64,000 bases of DNA from NCBI GenBank assembly GCA_018830645.1, contig JAHJSA010000088.1:186001-250000 (forward strand). The letters run 5' to 3'. The position numbers were made by a program, and so were the translations under genes. This document shows positions 25,679 through 34,735 of this stretch, in pieces (the first letter of the stretch is position 1; each line of letters opens with the position of its first letter). The stretch is from Actinomycetota bacterium (GTDB taxonomy: Bacteria; Actinomycetota; Thermoleophilia; RBG-16-64-13). The notes beneath the pieces were generated by a model. That model saw only the letters and a program-made list of their open reading frames with translations. It did no database searches and had not been told where the DNA came from.

Positions 25679-26146
25679 CTAGCCCTTCTGCCGCTCGCGG
25701 AAGGCGCGCTGGATCTCGCGGTCGGCGTCCTTCTTGGCCAGGTCTTCCCGTTTGTCGTAGGAAGCTTTGCCCTTGGCGAGACCCACCTCTATCTTGGCGC
25801 GACCGTCGCGGAAATAGAGCTTCGTGGGCACCAACGTGTAGCCCGCGCGCTGCACCTTGCCGATCAGCCACTTGATCTCGTGCTTGTGCAGCAGGAGCTT
25901 GCGATCTCGAGTGGGTTCGTGATTGAAGATGTTGCCCTGCTCGTAGGCGCTGATGTGCGCCCCTACCAGGAACACCTGCTCCCCCCGCACGACCGCATAG
26001 GAATCGCGCAGGTTGGCCCGCCCCTGCCGAAGGGACTTGACCTCCGTGCCGGTGAGCACCATGCCGGCCTCGAAGGTCTCCTCGATGTGGTAGTCGTGGA
26101 AGGCCTTCTTGTTCTGAGCTATGAGCTTTGTACCGGTGGGACGCAT
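25679..26146 (-). CDS. smpB: SsrA-binding protein SmpB
   Basis: A 155-residue protein of normal length with the family signatures [55 protein letters not shown] and [13 protein letters not shown]. It binds tmRNA and places it in the empty A site of stalled ribosomes. The gene lies about 200 bases upstream of ssrA in the same orientation and downstream of rnr, a compact ribosome-rescue and RNA-turnover block. The C-terminal tail ([16 protein letters not shown]) is short and basic as expected. Confidence 0.97.
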   Translation of the reverse strand: MRPTGTKLIAQNKKAFHDYHIEETFEAGMVLTGTEVKSLRQGRANLRDSYAVVRGEQVFLVGAHISAYEQGNIFNHEPTRDRKLLLHKHEIKWLIGKVQRAGYTLVPTKLYFRDGRAKIEVGLAKGKASYDKREDLAKKDADREIQRAFRERQKG

Positions 26147-26200
26147 GGCCGAGGGAGTATACCAGGGCTCCTCGCGGCGCCGCCGCGGCAGACCTGGCGC

Positions 26201-26256
26201 TCGGGCGCCTTGCGGCGCCCCAAGGGCGGCCCCTCGGTCGGGCGCCTTGCGGCGCC
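26201..26256. repeat. Two direct 19-bp repeats, each an inverted repeat
   Basis: TCGGGCGCCTTGCGGCGCC occurs at 26201-26219 and 26238-26256. Each copy folds as GGCGCC-TTGC-GGCGCC. They fill the space between rnr and smpB with more GC-rich inverted sequence on both sides, and could act as an RNA processing or attenuation element. Confidence 0.7.
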
Positions 26257-26318
26257 GCCGACGCGGGCACGGCGTCAGGAGGCTTCCTGGCGCTCCTGCG
26301 TGTCGCCGCCGGCGGAGA

Positions 26319-28172
26319 TCAGTCGAGCGCCAGGGAGAGGTCCACCTTCCCGCTCAGACCGTCGATCGACGTCACCCTCACGTCTACGAGTTCGGCTAGA
26401 CGGTACGCAGCCCCCGTCCGGCGGCCCACCATGGCCGTCTCTGCCTCGTCGAGTTCGTAGTAGTCGCCCGGCAATTCGCGCGCAGGTAAGAATCCCTGGT
26501 AGAGGCGGTCGAAGAGCACGAAGGCACCTGACCGCGCGAAGCCCACGATCTGACCCTCGAACCGCGCGCTCGGGCCCAGCTCGGCGAGGCGCTTCTCGAG
26601 CAGGTAGGCCAGGGCGATGTCGTCGGCGAGGAGTTCTATCTTCTTCGCCTCGCGCTCCCGCACCGAGCAGTGCTCCGCCCACTCGGGCAGGGTGGAGGTC
26701 GTCGGGTTCTCCGCGACCCCGAGGCGGCCGAGCAGGCCTCGGTGCACCAGAAGGTCGGGGTATCGGCGGATAGGTGAGGTGAAGTGGCAGTACGTGGCGA
26801 GCGACAGCCCGAAGTGGCCGATGTTGTCGGCTCGGTACACCGCCCGGCTCTGGGCCCGTAGGATCTGTTGATCGAGGGCCTGCCGCCCCCTGTTCTTGGG
26901 CGCCGACGACTCGACGAATCCCGCCGCTTCCACCATGGTGCGACGCACGTCCTCCGAGGTCGCCGTGAGCGGATCGAAGCGAGGGGTGGGCAGATCAAGA
27001 CTCGCGAACACGTCGAGCATGCGATCCAGCGCGAAGGGGTCGGGCAGATCGTGCACCCTGAACACGGTGGGCACGCGCTCCTTTTCCAGGAAGGTCGCCA
27101 CCTGCTCGTTTGCCAAGACCATGTAGTCCTCGATGAACCCATGGCTCTCAGACTCCGCCGAGGGGTGAGCGCCGACCAGCGCATCTCCTTCCCACAAGAA
27201 GTCGGGCTCGAAGGAGGTGATACGCAGGGAGCCGCGAGCCTCCCGACGCCCACGCACCGCCTTCGCGAGCGGACGGCCCAGTACGAGCGCCGCGGCGAGG
27301 GCGGGCGAAGCCGCACGCGCGCCGTCGAAACAGGCTTGGAGCTGATCGTAGTCGAGGCGCTCGTCGCTCACGATCAGCGAGCGGTAGAAGCGCACCGAGC
27401 GCACGACCCCTTCCAGGTCGAGAGTCATCTCCGCAGTGACGGCCTTGCGCTCCACGCCCGGCTGCAGCGAACAGACGCCGGCGGAGAGGAGCGCGGGCAG
27501 CATGGGCACCACCCCCGTGGGCACATACACTGACGTGGTGCGCCGCAGTGCTTCTTGATCGATGAGACTACCCTCGGGCACGTAGTAGACGACGTCAGCG
27601 ATGTGCACGAAGACGGTGACCAGATCGCCGTCGGCACGGAACGAAAGGGCATCGTCGAAATCGCGCGCCGTCGCCGGGTCCACTGTGAAGGTGAAGAGGT
27701 CGCGCAGGTCGACTCGACCCGGGTCGTCCGTCTGCTCCGCCGAAGCCGCCTCGGCGGCTTCGGCGAGCACCTCACTGCCGAAATCCCGCCGTGGGAGCCG
27801 ATCGACGAGGAGTGCCTCCAGGACGTCGGACAACACCTCTCGCCTGCCGATCACTCGGGTGATCCGCGCCCGCCTCCCGTGGGCGTGCGCGAAGAGCACC
27901 AGGTCGCCCGCTCGCGGCTTGATGCCCTCGCGGGCAACGAGCAGACTCTGCCCAGCCTGGAAGGCCGGATCGATCTCCAGGTTCTTGCCCCGGCGCACCA
28001 CGACGCCGACCACCGCGGTGCCCGCGGCCTTCTCGCCCGTCCGTGTCGGCGGCACACGGGTCGTGCGCCCAGCCGCGGGGCTCTGACCCGGTCTACCTCG
28101 GTCGTTTCGACGGGGCGTCGCGCCGCTCATGGCGCGGCGCTTCGAACGGCTGAGTCGCTTCGGTTTCGGCAT
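26319..28172 (-). CDS. rnr: Ribonuclease R (RNB-family 3'-5' exoribonuclease)
   Basis: A 617-residue exoribonuclease. A Lys/Arg-rich N-terminus is followed by a cold-shock-like domain (about 45-140). The RNB catalytic domain has [21 protein letters not shown] with the metal-binding aspartates, then [46 protein letters not shown]. The C-terminal S1 domain contains [28 protein letters not shown]. It degrades structured RNA and, in other bacteria, works with tmRNA/SmpB on defective mRNA. The ATG of MPKPKRL was preferred because the upstream extension runs into prmA; no strong ribosome site is visible. Confidence 0.93.
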   Translation of the reverse strand: MPKPKRLSRSKRRAMSGATPRRNDRGRPGQSPAAGRTTRVPPTRTGEKAAGTAVVGVVVRRGKNLEIDPAFQAGQSLLVAREGIKPRAGDLVLFAHAHGRRARITRVIGRREVLSDVLEALLVDRLPRRDFGSEVLAEAAEAASAEQTDDPGRVDLRDLFTFTVDPATARDFDDALSFRADGDLVTVFVHIADVVYYVPEGSLIDQEALRRTTSVYVPTGVVPMLPALLSAGVCSLQPGVERKAVTAEMTLDLEGVVRSVRFYRSLIVSDERLDYDQLQACFDGARAASPALAAALVLGRPLAKAVRGRREARGSLRITSFEPDFLWEGDALVGAHPSAESESHGFIEDYMVLANEQVATFLEKERVPTVFRVHDLPDPFALDRMLDVFASLDLPTPRFDPLTATSEDVRRTMVEAAGFVESSAPKNRGRQALDQQILRAQSRAVYRADNIGHFGLSLATYCHFTSPIRRYPDLLVHRGLLGRLGVAENPTTSTLPEWAEHCSVREREAKKIELLADDIALAYLLEKRLAELGPSARFEGQIVGFARSGAFVLFDRLYQGFLPARELPGDYYELDEAETAMVGRRTGAAYRLAELVDVRVTSIDGLSGKVDLSLALD

Positions 28173-28195
28173 GTGTCCGGCGCGGCCGAGCGCGC

Positions 28196-29104
28196 TCAGC
28201 GTCCCGCCGGGACTACCACGAGGCCGGCCCATTCAGCCTCGTGCACCCGTTCCGTAACGGCCAACTCGGCGCGGGAGGCGGCCTCTTCGACGATCGCCTC
28301 CTGCTCGCCCATCAAGATGCCCGAGACGATAAGTCGGCGGAAGTCGACGTCCAGCGCCGCCAGACGATCGATGAGGGCCAGCACCGGTTCGAGCATCAGG
28401 TTTGCCAGGATGGTAGCTCCCTCCACCCACTCCGCGGGCACTTGGCTCACGTCGAGCACTTTCACCTGGGCCTCCACGCCGTTCTCCAGGGTGTTCTCGC
28501 GGGCGACTTCCGCCGCCTGAGGATCGTTATCTAGGGCGCGCACTGGGAAGAATCCGAGTCTACCTGCCGCGATGGCCAAGATGCCCGTGCCGGTGCCTAC
28601 GTCCAACACCGGACCGCCCGGGGCCTCCCGCTGGAGGAGTTCGAGCACTCCCCGGGTGGTGGCGTGCAGACCCGTACCGAAGGCGAGGCCGGGAGTCAAG
28701 ACGATATCGAGGAGGTCACCGGTCGGCGGCTCCTCCCACGGGGGACGAACGCAGATCCGGCCGACGGTGATGGGCCGGAAGTGTTCCTTCCACCCCTCCT
28801 CCCATCCTCCGGGCACCAGCACCCGCTCGATCCCAACTGACGCCCTCAAAGCGACATCCTCCGGGAGAGCGGCGAGGATCTCCTCGTCGGGCACGAACCC
28901 CGCGCCGTGACGGAACGGATAGAACACCATGTGTGTGCGGGCTTCCTCTTGCGGGCGCGCGTCCCCGTGCAGGTGCGCGTCGTCTTGCGGGCGCGCGTCC
29001 TCGTCGATCTGTTGGAACGGCCCGAGCAGATGGAGCAGCATCGCGCCGCACACTTCGCTCCAAACGGTGGGCACGGAGACGCGGACCGCGGGATCGGAGG
29101 CCAT
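28196..29104 (-). CDS. prmA: Ribosomal protein L11 methyltransferase
   Basis: A 302-residue methyltransferase. PrmA landmarks are DIVLTPGLAFGTGLHATTRGVLELL, the SAM motif VLDVGTGTGILAIAA, ALDNDPQAAEVARENTLENG and ATILANLMLEPVLAL. It trimethylates ribosomal protein L11. The ATG at 29104 overlaps the dnaJ stop (TGATG); a TTG three bases earlier is possible. Residues 30-52 contain an unusual duplicated acidic/His segment (GDARPQ, DDARPQ type) not expected in the family. Confidence 0.92.
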   Translation of the reverse strand: MASDPAVRVSVPTVWSEVCGAMLLHLLGPFQQIDEDARPQDDAHLHGDARPQEEARTHMVFYPFRHGAGFVPDEEILAALPEDVALRASVGIERVLVPGGWEEGWKEHFRPITVGRICVRPPWEEPPTGDLLDIVLTPGLAFGTGLHATTRGVLELLQREAPGGPVLDVGTGTGILAIAAGRLGFFPVRALDNDPQAAEVARENTLENGVEAQVKVLDVSQVPAEWVEGATILANLMLEPVLALIDRLAALDVDFRRLIVSGILMGEQEAIVEEAASRAELAVTERVHEAEWAGLVVVPAGR

Positions 29105-30231
29105 CAAGCGCCGAAGAAGCTCTTCAGCCGTTGGAACACTCCCTCATGCTTGCGGGAGTAGTGCTCGTCGCCACAGCACGAGTCGAACTCGCCCAGGAGA
29201 TCCTTCTGCTCGCCGGTGAGATCACGCGGGATCATCACGTTCACCATGATGTGCTGATCGCCGCGGCCTGAGCGGCGCAGACGCGGGACGCCCCTCGCCC
29301 GCAGCACCTTGACCTCGCCCGGCTGCGTGCCCGGGGGGAACTCAACCGACTCCTCACCGTCGAGTGTGGGCACGGTCACCTTCACACCGAGCGCCGCCTG
29401 CACCATGGTCAGGTGCAGCGAATAGAACACGTCGTCGTCTTGACGTGTGAAGTGCCGATGAGGGGCCACGGCCACCTGTACGTAGAGATCGCCGGGCGGC
29501 CCACCACGCAGACCCGCCGCCCCCTGTCCGTTGAGCCTGATGCGTTGCCCGTCGCTGATGCCGGCCGGTATATCCACGGCTAGGGTCTTGGTGCGGTACG
29601 CGCGACCCTGCCCGTGGCACGTGTCGCAGGGTTCCTCGATCACGCGACCTTCCCCCCGGCAGTTGGGGCAAGGCCCAGACTGCACGAACTGCCCGAACGC
29701 GGTGCGCCTTACCGTGCGGACGCTGCCCGCCCCGCCACACTCAGGACACTCGTGGATAGAAGACGCCTCCGTGCTGCCCACTCCGGCGCACTCTCCGCAG
29801 GTGTCGAGGAGCTCCACTTCGACCTCTCGGTTCGTGCCGAAGGCGGCGTCTTCCAACTCGATCTCGATCTGCAGACCCACATCGTCGCCACGGACCGCCG
29901 CCGAGCGGCGCGCGCCGCGGCCGCCCGCGAAGATGTCTCCTCCGAAGAACGACTCGAAGATATCGGAAAGATCGGTGAAGCCGCCGAAGCCGCCTGCCTG
30001 GGCACCGCCCCGCAGTCCATCGTGGCCGTAGGCGTCGTAGATGCGCCTACGCTCGTCGTCGGCGAGCACCTCGTAGGCCTCGGTGGCCTCTTTGAATTTC
30101 TGCTCCGCCTCGGGGTCATGATCGTTGACGTCGGGGTGCAGCTGTCTCGCCAGGGCCCGGTAGGCCTTCTTGACGCGGAGCGTGTCGGCGTCGCGAGGGA
30201 TGCCGAGCACTTCATAGTAATCACGTTTCAT
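29104..30231 (-). CDS. dnaJ: Chaperone DnaJ (type I Hsp40)
   Basis: A 375-residue co-chaperone with a J domain containing HPD (LHPDVNDHD), a Gly/Phe linker, four zinc-binding CxxCxGxG repeats (CGECAGVG, CPECGGAG, CPNCRGEG, CDTCHGQG) and the C-terminal substrate-binding domain. It delivers substrates to DnaK and stimulates its ATPase. The ATG overlaps the hrcA stop (ATGA), so the two are coupled. dnaK and grpE are not in this window. Confidence 0.96.
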   Translation of the reverse strand: MKRDYYEVLGIPRDADTLRVKKAYRALARQLHPDVNDHDPEAEQKFKEATEAYEVLADDERRRIYDAYGHDGLRGGAQAGGFGGFTDLSDIFESFFGGDIFAGGRGARRSAAVRGDDVGLQIEIELEDAAFGTNREVEVELLDTCGECAGVGSTEASSIHECPECGGAGSVRTVRRTAFGQFVQSGPCPNCRGEGRVIEEPCDTCHGQGRAYRTKTLAVDIPAGISDGQRIRLNGQGAAGLRGGPPGDLYVQVAVAPHRHFTRQDDDVFYSLHLTMVQAALGVKVTVPTLDGEESVEFPPGTQPGEVKVLRARGVPRLRRSGRGDQHIMVNVMIPRDLTGEQKDLLGEFDSCCGDEHYSRKHEGVFQRLKSFFGA

Positions 30232-31259
30232 TCGTATCGACCCTCGAGGAACTCGGATAGTAGCTGGGCAGTGCCGCGCACGATGGCGATCGCGTTCCCG
30301 TAGTCCATGCGAACGGGACCGATGAGGCTGACCGTGCCTAAGCTGCGTTGTGGCAGTCCGTACGACGCGGCCACCATCGAAAAGCGACGCAGCGCCTCCT
30401 GCGGTTGCTCGTCGCCGATGCGCACGACCACCCGCCCGGTGGAGAGCACCGAGCGAAGAGCCCGAAGGAGCATGTACCGCTCCTCGAGCAGCAAGAGGAG
30501 GTCGCGGACGTCGTCAAAATCACCGGTGGCCGGATCGGCCAACAGACGAGCGGCCCCTCCCACGTACAACGCCTCCCCTGCCTGCTCGTCGAGCAGGCGC
30601 TCGAACGCAGGCTGAATCGACGCGAGGAAGCTCGACTCATTCGGCTTCAACTCCGCGCTGGAGAGTGTTTGACGAACAAGGCGCTCCGTGACGCTCCGAA
30701 CGCCGAGCGATTCGTTCAGGTAGGTGCGCGCCCACTCGACCATGCCAGGGTCCACCGGGCCCGGGAAGTCGATGACCCACTTTGCCACACGACCGGTGGC
30801 GACGATGAACACCACCATCACCAGGCGAGGCTGCAACAGAAGCAGTTCGATATGGCGGAGCGAAGTGCCGCTCGTGCGGGGGGCCGCCACCAGGGCGAGG
30901 AGGTTCGTGGCATCGGCCATGGCCTCACTGGTTTGCCCCAGCGCGACGTCCACTTCCTTCTCGAGAGCCTCGAGGCCCAACGGGGCGGACCCGATGGCGT
31001 CGCGAAGACCCGGCACCGACATGATGGAGTCCACGAACGCCCGGTATCCGGACTGGGTGGGCAACCGGCCCGCGGACGTGTGGGGATGAGTGAGAAGACC
31101 TTGCTCCTCGAGAACGGCGAAATCGTTCCTCACGGTCGACGGACTCACCTTCACGGTGACTGAAGCCGCCACCTCTCGCGAGGAGACCGGCTGACCGGTG
31201 CGGATGTATCGCTCGGCCACCAGATTAAGGATGTCCAGTTGTCTGCTGGTGAGGCTCAT
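30228..31259 (-). CDS. hrcA: Heat-shock repressor HrcA
   Basis: A 343-residue repressor. The winged-helix N-terminus (MSLTSRQLDILNLVAERYIRTGQPVSSREVAA...VSPSTVRNDFAVLEEQGLLTHPHTSAGRLPTQSGYRAFVD) is a clear HrcA signature, followed by the GAF-like regulatory domain. It binds CIRCE elements (TTAGCACTC-N9-GAGTGCTAA) to repress chaperone genes. The start at 31259 gives the usual length; the frame is open further up but into hemW. No CIRCE was seen in front of this operon. Confidence 0.95.
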   Translation of the reverse strand: MSLTSRQLDILNLVAERYIRTGQPVSSREVAASVTVKVSPSTVRNDFAVLEEQGLLTHPHTSAGRLPTQSGYRAFVDSIMSVPGLRDAIGSAPLGLEALEKEVDVALGQTSEAMADATNLLALVAAPRTSGTSLRHIELLLLQPRLVMVVFIVATGRVAKWVIDFPGPVDPGMVEWARTYLNESLGVRSVTERLVRQTLSSAELKPNESSFLASIQPAFERLLDEQAGEALYVGGAARLLADPATGDFDDVRDLLLLLEERYMLLRALRSVLSTGRVVVRIGDEQPQEALRRFSMVAASYGLPQRSLGTVSLIGPVRMDYGNAIAIVRGTAQLLSEFLEGRYE

Positions 31260-31353
31260 AACCCTGTCCGCAGGAGTCGACCGCTTCCGTGAGCGCGCGC
31301 GACGCATCGACGCGCAATACAAGCCGTGGGGCGGCCCGGCACCGGCGGTGTGA

Positions 31354-32472
31354 CTACTCCGGCGAGCGCAGGACGGCCGCCAATACGGCATTGCCGAGAT
31401 CCAGGCCCCGCGGGCTTGAAAGAAGTGTAGCACAGCGTTTCTCGAGCAGACCGAGCCCGATCAGCCGTTCGACCGCCTCATGATCAACCGCCTCGTCGGC
31501 CAGGGACCAGGGCACGCCCGCGGCGGTGCGTAATCCCAACATCACACGTTCGTAGCGCTTGATGGCAGGCGTGAGACGCTCCTCCTCGGGCGGCTCGCAG
31601 GCAAGATATGCGGCCACTCCTTTCGGGTTCGCCCAGCGCCGCAGGCCGACCGTACTCACCGCCGAGGCACCCACGCCCAGGTAGTCGGCGCCGCGCCAAT
31701 AGGCCTGGTTGTGTCGCGACTCGTGACCCGGCCGACAGTAGCTCGACACTTCGTACCGATGGTATCCGGCTCCGGTCAAGATCTCGGACACTCGTGGATA
31801 GTGCTCCTCCGCGAGGGCCTCCGCCTCCCCGCGCGCCGCGGGACCCAGACGTCGCTCGAGACAACGGGCGTAATCAGCGGTGTAGCTGAGGTCGTACACC
31901 GAGATGTGCGGGGCCCCCACCGCCACGGCCTCCGCGACATCGGCCTCGAAGGCAGTGAGGTCCTGTCCGGGGATGCCGAACACCAAGTCGATGCTCCACT
32001 CGTGCCAGGCGCTACGGCGGAGAAGCTCCACCGCCCGATCGGCGGCGCCGGGGGAGACACGCCTTCCAAGTGAGCGGAGCGCCTCGGGCGAGAAGCTCTG
32101 CACGCCCAGAGAAAGGCGGGTGACTCTTCGCTCTCGGAACGCGTCGAGGGTCGACTCCACGAGGGTCTCGGGGTTGGCCTCCACCGTGAACTCTGTCTCG
32201 GGGCCGATGAAGACCCCGAATGCCTCGAGTAGGTCGTTCAGGAGAGCGGGAGGCACAGCCGTCGGCGTCCCACCGCCTACATATACGGTCTCCAGCGGTT
32301 GAGCGAGCACGTGTTCCGCACTCTGGATCTCCTGTCGCAGCCGCTGGAAGTAGGTGGCGACCCTGCCCGCCCGCAGGTGGCCGGCCACCGGTTCCGAAGC
32401 GAAGTCACAATAGTCGCATCGCACCGTGCAGAACGGCACGTGCACGTAGAGCGAACCCACGACGTCAGGCAC
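31354..32472 (-). CDS. hemW: Radical SAM heme chaperone HemW
   Basis: A radical-SAM protein (372 residues from the GTG at 32472; 378 from the ATG at 32490). It has the cluster motif CTVRCDYC, VYVGGGTP, the HemN-like EANPETL and RLSLGVQSF, and YEVSSYCRPGHESRHNQAYW. HemW inserts heme into respiratory proteins; it was long misnamed as coproporphyrinogen oxidase. GAGGAAGGGG sits 6 bases before the GTG, favouring that start. It follows a newly noted 48-codon ORF whose stop lies just inside it. Confidence 0.93.
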   Translation of the reverse strand: MPDVVGSLYVHVPFCTVRCDYCDFASEPVAGHLRAGRVATYFQRLRQEIQSAEHVLAQPLETVYVGGGTPTAVPPALLNDLLEAFGVFIGPETEFTVEANPETLVESTLDAFRERRVTRLSLGVQSFSPEALRSLGRRVSPGAADRAVELLRRSAWHEWSIDLVFGIPGQDLTAFEADVAEAVAVGAPHISVYDLSYTADYARCLERRLGPAARGEAEALAEEHYPRVSEILTGAGYHRYEVSSYCRPGHESRHNQAYWRGADYLGVGASAVSTVGLRRWANPKGVAAYLACEPPEEERLTPAIKRYERVMLGLRTAAGVPWSLADEAVDHEAVERLIGLGLLEKRCATLLSSPRGLDLGNAVLAAVLRSPE

Positions 32473-32611
32473 GCTGGTCCCCTTCCTCATCGACGAGGGC
32501 GGCGAGACTCGCCACAGAGAAGAGCACCACGGTCCAGCCCGAGAGCCACGCGGCGGCGATGGTCCAGGCGATCGTGGCGATCACCCGTTCGGCCCTTCGC
32601 ACGGCATACAC
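32465..32611 (-). CDS. Small (48-residue) single-pass membrane protein, unrecognised
   Basis: A GTG with GGGAG about 7 bases upstream opens a 48-codon frame. It has a basic start (YAVRRAERV), a hydrophobic stretch (IATIAWTIAAAWLSGW, then TVVLFSVASLAALV) and an acidic end (DEEGDQRA). Its stop overlaps the first codons of hemW by 8 bases, and it begins 12 bases after the next small membrane gene, so the three look translationally coupled. No family was recognised. Confidence 0.5.
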   Translation of the reverse strand: MYAVRRAERVIATIAWTIAAAWLSGWTVVLFSVASLAALVDEEGDQRA

Positions 32612-32622
32612 GCGGTCGCTCC

Positions 32623-32814
32623 CTAGCTGCCGCCGACACCCACAATCACAATAATAGTACCCAAAGCCACGGCCAAGTACCCGAGAGCTGTGCCCCAGCG
32701 ACCCGAAGACCGGGTAGCCGCCCGCTCCTCGGCCGACATCCCCCGGCGCAGCCAGATCTGCAGAACGCCGCCGACCACGAGGACGACTCCCACGATCAGG
32801 TATTCGACCGTCAC
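32623..32814 (-). CDS. Small (63-residue) two-helix membrane protein
   Basis: A GTG-started frame with two clear membrane helices (YLIVGVVLVVGGVLQIWL and ALGYLAVALGTIIVIVGVG) joined by a basic, Arg-rich loop (RRGMSAEERAATRSSGRWG). It lies between lepA and hemW in the same direction. The helix-loop-helix form is coherent and unlikely to be a shadow frame. The function is unknown. Confidence 0.65.
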   Translation of the reverse strand: MTVEYLIVGVVLVVGGVLQIWLRRGMSAEERAATRSSGRWGTALGYLAVALGTIIVIVGVGGS

Positions 32815-32839
32815 CGGCAGCCAGGTATGGGAGCGGTGC

Positions 32840-34654
32840 TCAACGCCCGCCCTTGTCGTCGAGGTCGAGAACGGCTAGAAAGGCCTCCTGGGGGATCTCG
32901 ACCACGCCCACTGTCTTCATGCGTTTCTTGCCGGCCTTCTGCTTCTCGAGCAGCTTCCGCTTCCGCGATATGTCACCGCCGTAGCACTTTGCTATGACAT
33001 CCTTGCGCTGGGCGCGCACCGTCTCCCGGGCGATGATGCGGCTGCCAACCGCCGCCTGGATGGCCACCTCGAACATCTGGCGTGGGATCTGCTTGCGCAG
33101 CCGATCGACCAAGGCCCGGCCCACGCTGTAGGCCTTGTCCTTGTGTACGATCAGGCTGAGGGCGTCCACCGGCTCGGCCGCGATCAGTATGTCCAACCGC
33201 ACGAGTTCTCCCGCCTCGTAGCCCTTCACCTCGTAGTCGAGCGAGGCGTAGCCGCGGGTGCGCGTCTTCAGCAGGTCGAAGAAGTCGAGCACGATCTCGG
33301 CAAGCGGGAGGTCATAGGCGAGCCGCACGCGCTCCGTGCTCAGATACTCCATGTCGCGGAAGGTGCCCCGCTTCTCCTGACACAACTCCATGACGGTGCC
33401 CACGAATTCGTTCGGCACAAGGATCGACGCGGCGATGTACGGCTCACGAACCTCGGAGATCGAACCAGCGTCGGGGAAGTCCACGGGGTTGCTCACGCCC
33501 TCGATCTCTCCCGTGACGCACACCACCTCGTACCGCACGTTCGGCGTGGTGGCAAGCAACTCAAGGTCGAACTCCCGCTCGAGCCGCTCCCTGACGATCT
33601 CCATGTGGAGCAACCCGAGGAACCCGCATCGGAAGCCGAAGCCGAGGGCCCGCGAGGTCTCCGGCTCCCAGTGGAGCGAGGCGTCGTTCAGAGACAGCTT
33701 CTCCAGAGCTTCTTTCAGGTCTGGGTAGTCGTCGCCCTCGATGGGGAAGAGCCCGCAGAACACCACGGGCACGGCCTCGCGGTACCCCGGCAGGGCCGCC
33801 GGCGCCGGGCGGTCGGCCAGGGTCAGCGTGTCGCCGACCCTCAGGTGCGCGACTTCCTTCATGCCGGTGATGATGTAACCCACTTCGCCCGACTTGAGGA
33901 CGTCGGTCTTCAGCATGTCGGGGCTGAAGATGCCCACTTCCTCCACCTCGCTCCTGCGCTGAGTGGCGAACGTGCGGAGCACCGCGTTGCGGCGGAAGCT
34001 CCCATCGACCACCCGCACGAAGGCCACGACGCCCCGGTACTGGTCGTAGAAGGAGTCGAAGATCAAGGCGCGCGCGGGGCCCTCCGGGTCGCCGGTGGGT
34101 GGCGGGATCCGACGCACCACCGCCTCCATGACCTCGACCACCCCCGCCCCCGTCTTGGCCGAGATGCGCAGGATGTCCGAAGGGTCGCACCCGATGAGGC
34201 CGACGATCTCCTCGGCGCGCAGGTCGGGTTCGGCTCCGGGAAGGTCGATCTTGTTCAGCACGGGGATGATCTCGAGGTCGTTCTCGAGGGCCAGATAGGT
34301 GTTGGCCAGAGTCTGCGCCTCGATGCCCTGGCTGGCGTCGACCACGAGTATGGCGCCCTCGCACGCCGCCAGACTGCGCGACACTTCGTAGCTGAAGTCC
34401 ACGTGACCGGGGGTGTCGATAAGGTTGAACTGGTAGTCGCGCCCGTCGACCGCCTTGTAGTACACGCGGACGGCCTGGGCCTTGATGGTGATGCCCCGCT
34501 CCCGCTCGATGTCCATGCGATCCAGCACCTGCTCGCGCATCTCACGGTCGGCGACGGTGTGCGTGAGCTGCAGGATGCGATCGGCCAGGGTGGATTTCCC
34601 GTGGTCGATGTGGGCGATGATGGAGAAGTTGCGGATGTGCTCGAAGCCGTCCAT
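32840..34654 (-). CDS. lepA: Elongation factor 4 (LepA), ribosome back-translocase GTPase
   Basis: A 604-residue translational GTPase. It has G1 [10 protein letters not shown]3 DTPGHVDF, G4 NKIDLPGA and the LepA-specific C-terminal domain ([22 protein letters not shown]). The start was set at MDGFEHIRN; the frame is open 14 codons further up but without a ribosome site. It acts on ribosomes under ionic or stress conditions. It heads the lepA-hemW-hrcA-dnaJ-prmA block on this strand. Confidence 0.96.
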   Translation of the reverse strand: MDGFEHIRNFSIIAHIDHGKSTLADRILQLTHTVADREMREQVLDRMDIERERGITIKAQAVRVYYKAVDGRDYQFNLIDTPGHVDFSYEVSRSLAACEGAILVVDASQGIEAQTLANTYLALENDLEIIPVLNKIDLPGAEPDLRAEEIVGLIGCDPSDILRISAKTGAGVVEVMEAVVRRIPPPTGDPEGPARALIFDSFYDQYRGVVAFVRVVDGSFRRNAVLRTFATQRRSEVEEVGIFSPDMLKTDVLKSGEVGYIITGMKEVAHLRVGDTLTLADRPAPAALPGYREAVPVVFCGLFPIEGDDYPDLKEALEKLSLNDASLHWEPETSRALGFGFRCGFLGLLHMEIVRERLEREFDLELLATTPNVRYEVVCVTGEIEGVSNPVDFPDAGSISEVREPYIAASILVPNEFVGTVMELCQEKRGTFRDMEYLSTERVRLAYDLPLAEIVLDFFDLLKTRTRGYASLDYEVKGYEAGELVRLDILIAAEPVDALSLIVHKDKAYSVGRALVDRLRKQIPRQMFEVAIQAAVGSRIIARETVRAQRKDVIAKCYGGDISRKRKLLEKQKAGKKRMKTVGVVEIPQEAFLAVLDLDDKGGR

Positions 34655-34735
34655 GGGCGACGTATTGTACCCCAGCCCGGCCCGGTCAGGGTTCACTCAG
34701 CCGCGTCGCTCCGCGCGCAGACTCGACCGCGTGCG

